A DNA stretch of 39,730 nucleotides, taken from assembly GCA_946480565.1 (NCBI GenBank), contig CAMLKR010000007.1, positions 1 to 39,730 on the forward strand, read 5' to 3'. The position numbers were made by a program, and so were the translations under genes. A model generated the notes under the pieces. It had not been told where the DNA came from and searched no databases. It was given only the letters and a program-made list of their open reading frames with translations. Position 1 is the first letter of the stretch. Every line of letters begins with the position of its first letter. Of this stretch, positions 34,098-39,730 are shown in pieces. This DNA comes from an uncultured Arenimonas sp. (GTDB lineage: Bacteria > Pseudomonadota > Gammaproteobacteria > Xanthomonadales > Xanthomonadaceae).

Positions 34098-34889
34098 ATG
34101 CCGCCCACGCCGTCGCCGCCGGTTTCCCGCAGCCGCATGCTGTTCCAGGGCGCCGGGATGTCGGTGCGGCTGGGCTGGTACGCGCCGGGCAGCCGCATGG
34201 CCTCGCATGAACATCCGCGGCACCAGCTTTCGCTGCTGCTGGCCGGGACCCTGGGCGAAACCGGTCGCCGCGGCGATGTCCGCCTGGACGTGCCGGCGGT
34301 CGGGGTGAAGCCGGCCGGCTTCGCCCACGCCAACGACTATGGCCCGCGCGGCACCCTGATCCTCGGCATCGACCTGGAGCCCGCTCCCGACCTGTGGCGG
34401 TCGCTGGGCCTGGAGGCCCGATGGCAATGGCGGGCGCGGCCCGTGCCGGCCGTGCTGCGGCAGGGCCGGCAGCTGGTCGCGGACCTCGCCGGAGACCGCG
34501 TCGCCGGGCCCGAGGCGGAAAGCCGCGTCTGGGCGCTGCTGTCGGCGATGAAGACCAGCGATGCGGTGCCGGGTGGCGCCCGTCCGGCGTGGGTCGCGCG
34601 GGCCGGCGCGCGGCTGCGGGAGGAGGGGACGCCCCTGGTCGAGCTGGCGCGGGACGAAGGGCTGCATCCGGTGTATTTCTCGCGCGCGTTTTCCCGGTGG
34701 ATGGGCTGCCAGCCGTCGGCGTTCCGCGCCCGGTCGCGCCTCCAGCGTGCGCTGGCGATGATCTCCCGCGGCCAGCCCCTGGCCGTGGCCGCGCTGGACG
34801 CCGGGTTCTCGGACCACGCGCATTTCAGCCGTGCCGCCCGCGACCTGGTCGGACTGACGCCGGGGCAGCTGCGCACGCTGGTGGCCTGA
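34098..34889 (+). CDS. AraC-family transcriptional regulator
   Basis: 263 residues. The N-terminal half looks like a small cupin-type sensor (GSRMASHEHPRHQLSLLLAG near 34-53 with His residues, then a PAGFAHAND segment). The C-terminal AraC domain (about 165-260) reads GTPLVELARDEGLHPVYFSRAFSRWMGCQPSAFR, then ISRGQPLAVAALDAGFSDHAHFSRAARDLVGLTPG. The ligand is unknown; the next gene on the same strand, a serine hydrolase, may be its target. The 87 bases upstream include a -10-like TAGGCT at 34062-34067. Confidence 0.9.
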   Translation: MPPTPSPPVSRSRMLFQGAGMSVRLGWYAPGSRMASHEHPRHQLSLLLAGTLGETGRRGDVRLDVPAVGVKPAGFAHANDYGPRGTLILGIDLEPAPDLWRSLGLEARWQWRARPVPAVLRQGRQLVADLAGDRVAGPEAESRVWALLSAMKTSDAVPGGARPAWVARAGARLREEGTPLVELARDEGLHPVYFSRAFSRWMGCQPSAFRARSRLQRALAMISRGQPLAVAALDAGFSDHAHFSRAARDLVGLTPGQLRTLVA

Positions 34890-34966
34890 GCCCGGGTTCA
34901 GTCCGTTCAAGACGCCCCGGAATGGTTGCGTCACGATCGCCGCATCGCCTTCGACTGGATGCCCGC

Positions 34967-36484
34967 ATGCGCCCGATCCTTCCGCTGTTGCTGCTGCTGT
35001 TCGTGTTTCCGCTGGCTGCGCCGGTACGCGCGGATGCGCCGGAAGAGGCGGCGGCCAAGCTGCGTCTTTTCCTGGATGGCATTCCCGGCCTGGGCCCGGG
35101 CTATGCCGTGGTCGTGGTGGACCGCGACCGCCGTCTGCTCGACTACGTGCGCGGGCAGCGCGACGCGATTTCCGGTGCGCCGTTGACCCTGGACACGCCG
35201 ATCTACATCGCCTCGCAGACCAAGTCCTACCTGGGCCTGCTGGCCCATCGGCTCGACCGGCGCGGCGTGCTGCGCCTGGACAGCACGCTGGCCGAGCACT
35301 GGCCGCAGCTGAGGCTGCCGGAGGGCGTGGACCCGGGGGCATGGACGCTGGCCGACCTGCTCAACCACCGCGTGCCGATCAGTGCCGATACGATCACCGT
35401 GCTCGAGGCTTACCTGCAGTCGCCGGATTCGTCGACCTATCCGCAGCTGCTGGCGAAGTTCGCCAGCGCGCGTCCCGCCGGGTTCGACTACGACAATCTC
35501 GGCTACAACATCTACGCCGCCATCCTGTTCAAGAAGACCGGAAAAGCCTGGCAGGCCTGGCTCGACGAGGAACTGCTCCGGCCGCTGGACCTGGCGCGCA
35601 CCTCGACGCGCACGTCCGCCTTCGACCCCGGCGTGCTCGCGGCCAGCCACACCTGGCTGGGGGATGCCGAGGGCTGGGAGCGGGTCGGCTCCAAGCCCGA
35701 TGGCGTGATGCATTCCGCCGGTGGCATGGTCGCCTCGCCCAACGACCTTGCGCGCTGGCTGCAGCTGCACCTGGGCGGCCAGGCGCCCGAAGGGTTCGAT
35801 GCGGCCCTGCTGGCGGCGGCGCATCGCAAGGGCGCCGACGTGGACCCGGCCGCGCGGAATGCCTACGAACTTCCCTGCGACGGTTATGCCTTCGGCTGGA
35901 ACCTGTGCGACTTCGAAGGCCACCGCCTGTTCATCCACGGCGGCAGCTACACCGGCGCGCGCACCATGATGGCCTTCGCGCCGGACCTGGGCGTGGGCAT
36001 CGGCGTGTTCTCCAATTCCGACAACATGACCGGCTGGCTGACCTCGCGCACCGTCGTGCAGTTCCTGCAGTACCTGGTGGACCACCCGGAGGCGGAGTCG
36101 TGGGCTGCGACGCGGCGGGAAATGTATCCGCAGCGCGTGGCCGGGTACCTCGCGGCGCGCCGCGGGCAACTGGACGAAGCGCGCGCCGATCCGCAGTGGC
36201 AGGGCTGGGCCTGGAAGCCCGGCGCCGCCGAACTGGCGGCCTATGCGGGCCGCTACCGCGGCGAACGCCTGCCGGTGACCGCCGAACTGGCGAACGGCGC
36301 GCAGGGACTGCAGCTGACGATCGGCGCCCTGCAGCGTCGCCTGGCCCCGGCCCGCCCCGATCTGTTCGGCGCCACCTGGCTGCGCCTGGATCCGCCCCAG
36401 CCGCTGCGTTTCCAGCGTGATGGCGAAGGCCGCATCACAGGCTTCGAGTTCGACGGCGAACGTTATTTCCGGCAGCCGGACTGA
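34967..36484 (+). CDS. Beta-lactamase-related serine hydrolase (class C fold)
   Basis: 505 residues from the ATG at 34967, which begins a signal peptide (RPILPLLLLLFVFPLAAPVRA); longer in-frame starts lie inside the AraC gene. The penicillin-binding-protein/AmpC-like domain (about 25-370) has Ser-x-x-Lys in YIASQTKSYLGLL (near 82-94), a Tyr-x-Asn in FDYDNLGYNIYA (near 172-183) and a HGG motif in LFIHGGSYTG (near 322-331), the three expected active-site elements. A beta-rich C-terminal domain (about 400-505) resembles the lipocalin-like tail of such esterases/peptidases. It is likely a periplasmic esterase, D-peptidase or beta-lactamase-like enzyme; the substrate is not evident. Confidence 0.9.
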   Translation: MRPILPLLLLLFVFPLAAPVRADAPEEAAAKLRLFLDGIPGLGPGYAVVVVDRDRRLLDYVRGQRDAISGAPLTLDTPIYIASQTKSYLGLLAHRLDRRGVLRLDSTLAEHWPQLRLPEGVDPGAWTLADLLNHRVPISADTITVLEAYLQSPDSSTYPQLLAKFASARPAGFDYDNLGYNIYAAILFKKTGKAWQAWLDEELLRPLDLARTSTRTSAFDPGVLAASHTWLGDAEGWERVGSKPDGVMHSAGGMVASPNDLARWLQLHLGGQAPEGFDAALLAAAHRKGADVDPAARNAYELPCDGYAFGWNLCDFEGHRLFIHGGSYTGARTMMAFAPDLGVGIGVFSNSDNMTGWLTSRTVVQFLQYLVDHPEAESWAATRREMYPQRVAGYLAARRGQLDEARADPQWQGWAWKPGAAELAAYAGRYRGERLPVTAELANGAQGLQLTIGALQRRLAPARPDLFGATWLRLDPPQPLRFQRDGEGRITGFEFDGERYFRQPD

Positions 36485-36552
36485 TTGCTTCGCGCGGGTT
36501 TGCCGCCAGCGAGGCCTCGCATAGACTGACGGGGCCCCGCCGGGAGTTCCCC

Positions 36553-37074
36553 ATGCCAGAACCTGCCGCCGTCCCGCAGGACGGCCCGCCGCCGCGCCGG
36601 CTCGATCCCGCGCTGCTGCGGCGCCTGCTGCGCGCCAGGGACCGCATGGATGCGGCCTCGCACGAAGCCTGGCCGGTGCGCCGCCTGGCCAAGGTGAGCG
36701 GCGTGTCCGAGGCGCACTTCGCGCGCTGTTTCAAGGACGCCTTCGGCCTGCCGCCGCACCGCTACCTGCTGACGCGCCGGATCGAGAAGGCCACGGCGCT
36801 GCTGCGCGACACGGCGCTGCCGATCACCGACATCGCCTTCCAGACCGGCTGGAGCAGCCTGGGCAGCTTCGGCCGCACCTTCCGCGACATCACCGGCCTG
36901 AGCCCGGGCGAGTGGCGGGAAAGCGACCAGGCCGCCGTGCACGCACTCGACCGCGTGCCGGCCTGCTTCGTCAGCGCCGCCCGCCGGCCCGGCCTGGTCA
37001 CCGCAGTTTCGGAGAAGCGCCGGCGGCAGGCCGCCGATAGCATGCCTTCCGACCAAACAACGGAGGTGCCATGA
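36553..37074 (+). CDS. AraC-family DNA-binding protein, translationally coupled to the VOC gene
   Basis: 173 residues. The AraC domain occupies about 25-125: LLRARDRMDAASHEAWPVRRLAKVSGVSEAHFARCFKDAFGLPPHRYLL, then PITDIAFQTGWSSLGSFGRTFRDITGLSPGEWR. No sensor domain precedes it; the C-terminal ~45 residues are basic and may mediate contacts. A promoter-like TTGCCG-N16-TAGACT lies at 36500-36527. The stop codon overlaps the next ATG (ATGA), so translation of the VOC protein is coupled. This AraC-VOC pairing suggests the regulator responds to a compound handled by the VOC protein. Confidence 0.9.
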   Translation: MPEPAAVPQDGPPPRRLDPALLRRLLRARDRMDAASHEAWPVRRLAKVSGVSEAHFARCFKDAFGLPPHRYLLTRRIEKATALLRDTALPITDIAFQTGWSSLGSFGRTFRDITGLSPGEWRESDQAAVHALDRVPACFVSAARRPGLVTAVSEKRRRQAADSMPSDQTTEVP

Positions 37075-37478
37075 GCCAGGGAGTCGGAGTGGTGGGCCTG
37101 TATGTCCACGACCAGGATGAAGCGCTGGGCTTCTATGTCGAAAAGCTGGGGTTCCGCGTCCACACCGACGCGCGCAACGGCGACTACCGCTGGCTGACCG
37201 TGCAGCATCCGGACCAGCCCTCGTTCCAGCTGGGCCTGTTCACGCCGCAGGCGCCGCTGGTGGACGCGGCCACGGTGCAGGCCCTGCGCGAGGCCGTGGC
37301 CAAGGGCGCGATGCCGCCGCTGGTGCTGGTGGTCGACGACTGCCGCGCGGCCTACGAACGCTTGCGCGCCCGCGGCGTCGAGTTCACCCAGGAACCGATG
37401 ACCCGTTACGGCAGCACCGACGCCAGCTTCCGCGACCCTTCGGGCAATGGCTGGAAGATGATCGAGGCGCGGGCATGA
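37071..37478 (+). CDS. VOC-superfamily (glyoxalase/bleomycin-resistance-like) protein
   Basis: 135 residues in two beta-alpha-beta-beta-beta repeats: VGVVGLYVHDQDEALGFYVEKLGFRVHTDARNG in the first half, then PPLVLVVDDCRAAYERLRARGVEFTQEPMTRYGSTDASFRDPSGNGWKMIEA. The family includes glyoxalase I, dioxygenases and drug-binding proteins; the exact activity is not predictable. It overlaps the AraC gene by 4 bases (ATGA) and the following small membrane gene lies just downstream, with a further possible ATGA overlap at 37475. Confidence 0.92.
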   Translation: MSQGVGVVGLYVHDQDEALGFYVEKLGFRVHTDARNGDYRWLTVQHPDQPSFQLGLFTPQAPLVDAATVQALREAVAKGAMPPLVLVVDDCRAAYERLRARGVEFTQEPMTRYGSTDASFRDPSGNGWKMIEARA

Positions 37479-37525
37479 GCGGGGCAGCGCATTACAAGGC
37501 GGGCCCCGGCAGCCAGGAGACTGCG

Positions 37526-37753
37526 ATGGGCATTAGCAAGGGCGTCCGGAAGTTCCACCGCTGGATATCGATGCTCTTCACCCTGACCGTCATCGCCAAC
37601 TTCGCGGCGATGACGCAAGGCCCGCCGCCGGCCTGGATCACCTATTCGCCGCTGCTGCCGCTGTTCCTGCTGATGCTGACGGGGCTGTACCTGTTCGCGC
37701 TGCCCTATTTCGCGCGGCGCCAAGCGGGCGCGAGCGAAAGCCGGTTGCCCTGA
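37526..37753 (+). CDS. Small two-helix membrane protein
   Basis: 75 residues from the ATG at 37526, chosen for the CAGGAGA site directly upstream; an in-frame ATG at 37475 overlaps the VOC stop (ATGA) and would give 92 residues. The N-terminus is basic (GISKGVRKFHRW), followed by two hydrophobic helices (about 13-30 and 41-60) separated by TQGPPPAWITYS, and a short cytosolic tail. No family is recognised. It is the last gene of the AraC-VOC unit, ending before a strong hairpin. Confidence 0.75.
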   Translation: MGISKGVRKFHRWISMLFTLTVIANFAAMTQGPPPAWITYSPLLPLFLLMLTGLYLFALPYFARRQAGASESRLP

Positions 37754-37760
37754 AAGCGGC

Positions 37761-37799
37761 GGAGTGCCCCTTCTCTCGCAGGGAGAGAAGGGGCACTCC
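37761..37799. terminator. 17-bp hairpin between convergent genes
   Basis: GGAGTGCCCCTTCTCTC (37761-37777) pairs perfectly with GAGAGAAGGGGCACTCC (37783-37799) around a 5-base loop. No T-run follows on either side, so it acts as a bidirectional 3'-end structure between the small membrane gene and parC, or is a repeat element. Confidence 0.65.
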
Positions 37800-37802
37800 G
37801 GA

Positions 37803-39730
37803 TCAGGCGCTTTCGACTCGGTCGACCTTGGTGAAGCCGCGCGGCAGCACGTTGCCACGCGCCGCGCGGCTGCCTTCGTAGGCCTGCAGGTCGCGCCAGC
37901 TCAGCACCAGTTTCTGGCGCCCGGAGTGGATGGTCAGCTCGCCGCCCTGCCTGACGCTGGCGACGGCGATCACCTTTTCCTCGCCCGACTTCAGTTTCGC
38001 CGGCGGGATCTGGATCAGCTTGTTGCCCTTGCCCTTGTCCAGCTCCGGCAGCTCGGCGATCGGGAAGGCCAGCAGGTGGCCAGCGCTGGTGATGGCGACA
38101 ATGAAATCGGTCTTGGGGTCGTTCACCGGCACCGGCGGCAGGATGTCGGCCGCGGCGTCGGCATTGATCAGGGCCTTGCCGGCCTTGTTGCGGCCCGTGA
38201 AGTTCTCGAAGCGGGTGACGAAGCCGTAACCCCAGCTCGAGGCCAGCAGGTAGCGCGCTTCGTTGTCGGCGGCCGCCAGGCCGACGAAGCTGGCGCCCGC
38301 CGGCGGCGAGAAACGCCCGCTCAGCGGCTCGCCGTTGCCGCGCGCGCTGGGCAGGGTATGCGCCAGCGTCGAATAGCTGCGGCCGGTGGAATCGAGGAAG
38401 GCGACCTGCTGCGTGCTGCGACCGCGCACTGCCTGCAGCAGGCCGTCGCCGTCGCGGTAGCTCAGCGCCGCGGCTTCCACGTCGTGGCCCTTGGCGCTGC
38501 GGATCCAGCCCTTCTTCGACAGCACCACGGTCACCGGTTCGCTGGGCACCAGCTCGGTTTCGCTGATGGCCTGCGCGGCCTCGCGCTGCACCAGGGGCGA
38601 GCGGCGGGGGTCGCCGAACTTCTTCGCGTCGGCCAGCAGTTCGTCCTTGACCTGCTTCTTCAGCTTGGCCTTGCTGCCCAGGATGCCGATGATCTTCTCG
38701 CGCTCCTTGGCCAGCTCGTCCTGCTCGCCGCGGATCTTCATCTCTTCCAGGCGGGCCAACTGCTTGAGCTTGGTTTCGAGGATGTATTCGGCCTGTTCCT
38801 CGTCCAGCCCGAAGCGCTTCATCAGCACCGGCTTGGGTTCGTCCTCGGTGCGGATGATGCGGATGACTTCGTCCAGGTTCAGGAAGGCGACCAGCAGGCC
38901 TTCGAGCAGGTGCAGCCGGCGCTCGACCTTGTCGAGCCGGTGGCGGAGGCGGCGCGCGACGGTGTCGGTGCGGAACACCAGCCATTCCGACAGGAAGTCG
39001 CGCAGGTTCTTCACCTGCGGCCGGCCGTCCAGGCCGATGATGTTGAAGTTGACGCGGAAACTCTTCTCCAGGTCCGTGGTCGCGAACAGGTGGCCCATCA
39101 GGCCCTCGTAGTCCACGCGGTTGCTGCGCGGTACCAGGACCAGGCGCACCGGGTTCTCGTGGTCGGATTCGTCGCGCAGGTCTTCCAGCCAGGGCAGCTT
39201 CTTGGCGCGCATCTGCTGCGCCACCTGCTCCATGATCTTCGAGGGCGACACCTGGTAGGGCAGCGCCGTGATGACGATGTTGGCGTTTTCGCGGGTCCAC
39301 GTGGCGCGGGCGCGCACGCTGCCGCCGCCGGTTTCGTAGATGTTCCGCAGGTCGTCCGCCGGCGTGATGATCTCCGCGGCGGTCGGGTAGTCCGGGCCGC
39401 GCACGTGTTCGCACAGGTCGCGCACGGTGGCGTCGGGGTCGTCGAGCAGGCGTACGGCGGCGCTGACCACTTCGTTGAGGTTGTGCGGCGGGATGTCGGT
39501 GGCCATGCCGACCGCGATGCCGGTGGTGCCGTTGAGCAGCAGGTGCGGCAGGCGCGCCGGCAGCCAGCTCGGTTCCTGCAGGGTGCCGTCGAAGTTGGGC
39601 ACCCAGTCGGCGGTGCCCTGGCCGAGTTCGCCCAGCAGCACTTCGGCGATCGGCGTGAGCTTGGATTCGGTGTAACGCATCGCCGCGAACGACTTCGGGT
39701 CGTCGGTGGAGCCGAAGTTGCCCTGGCCTT
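37803..39730 (-). CDS. parC: DNA topoisomerase IV subunit A, C-terminal 641 residues (cut by window edge)
   Basis: ParC cuts and rejoins DNA to decatenate sister chromosomes. The visible part begins [24 protein letters not shown], which holds the catalytic Tyr (MRYTE). Then [29 protein letters not shown], the tower/coiled-coil region with [36 protein letters not shown], and [24 protein letters not shown] follow; a short C-terminal beta-propeller-like region ends at 37803. It matches ParC better than GyrA because of the shortened C-terminal domain without a GyrA box that I can see. The quinolone-resistance residues (Ser80/Glu84 region) lie upstream, outside the window. Confidence 0.93.
   Translation of the reverse strand, partial: GQGNFGSTDDPKSFAAMRYTESKLTPIAEVLLGELGQGTADWVPNFDGTLQEPSWLPARLPHLLLNGTTGIAVGMATDIPPHNLNEVVSAAVRLLDDPDATVRDLCEHVRGPDYPTAAEIITPADDLRNIYETGGGSVRARATWTRENANIVITALPYQVSPSKIMEQVAQQMRAKKLPWLEDLRDESDHENPVRLVLVPRSNRVDYEGLMGHLFATTDLEKSFRVNFNIIGLDGRPQVKNLRDFLSEWLVFRTDTVARRLRHRLDKVERRLHLLEGLLVAFLNLDEVIRIIRTEDEPKPVLMKRFGLDEEQAEYILETKLKQLARLEEMKIRGEQDELAKEREKIIGILGSKAKLKKQVKDELLADAKKFGDPRRSPLVQREAAQAISETELVPSEPVTVVLSKKGWIRSAKGHDVEAAALSYRDGDGLLQAVRGRSTQQVAFLDSTGRSYSTLAHTLPSARGNGEPLSGRFSPPAGASFVGLAAADNEARYLLASSWGYGFVTRFENFTGRNKAGKALINADAAADILPPVPVNDPKTDFIVAITSAGHLLAFPIAELPELDKGKGNKLIQIPPAKLKSGEEKVIAVASVRQGGELTIHSGRQKLVLSWRDLQAYEGSRAARGNVLPRGFTKVDRVESA

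Overview
The window is high-GC (roughly 70%) chromosomal DNA of a gammaproteobacterium. The block tsf, rpsB, map, glnD, dapD, an ArsC/Spx-like reductase gene, dapE and asnB, with pyrH beyond tsf, matches the arrangement I associate with the Lysobacteraceae/Xanthomonadaceae (Lysobacter, Luteimonas, Xanthomonas, Stenotrophomonas). A perfect Clp/CRP-type palindrome and REP-like intergenic hairpins fit that family. The genus cannot be fixed by eye.

Layout. 1-4.0 kb: translation genes on the minus strand (pyrH, cut by the window edge; tsf; rpsB with a promoter and a ~195-nt leader), with two plus-strand genes (AIM24-family and a small exported protein) lying between tsf and pyrH. 4.06-9.8 kb: a tight plus-strand operon map-glnD-dapD-arsC-like-dapE (protein maturation, PII/nitrogen signalling, lysine/diaminopimelate synthesis). 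9.8-14.7 kb: a small unknown gene preceded by a Clp-like site, a membrane-anchored penicillin-acylase-family Ntn hydrolase, and asnB. asnB has an apparent transcription attenuator: a 39-codon leader ORF with six Asn codons in a seven-codon run, a candidate antiterminator and a 13-bp intrinsic terminator. 14.8-20.1 kb: DUF924 protein, a diheme cytochrome c fused to a rhodanese domain, GNAT, DJ-1/PfpI protein, and a divergent aldo/keto reductase-LysR pair.

About 20.1-24.0 kb is a lower-GC accessory segment. It carries a small Cys-cluster protein, an alpha-helical-repeat protein and an OLD-type ABC-ATPase/TOPRIM nuclease, followed by a long imperfect hairpin. The last two genes look like an undescribed two-gene defence module. 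The composition change reaches into the 3' ends of both flanking genes (LysR and an RluA-type pseudouridine synthase).

24.7-29.1 kb looks like a metal/metalloid detoxification locus: a Cys-rich four-helix copper-storage-like protein divergent from a Cys-containing MarR regulator, then arsN1-type acetyltransferase, an ArsO-like flavoprotein with a Cys-Cys-rich tail, and an MFS exporter. The same GTTG-N7-CAAC palindrome lies before marR and before arsN. 29.2-33.3 kb is a stress module: DJ-1 protein, GlxA-type AraC regulator, then SDR-DUF2798-Ohr-cupin-AhpD-like. 33.4-37.75 kb: membrane protein, two AraC regulators, a beta-lactamase-like serine hydrolase, a VOC protein and a small membrane protein. 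The window ends inside parC on the minus strand.

No rRNA, tRNA, CRISPR array, intact insertion sequence, integrase or obvious pseudogene was seen.
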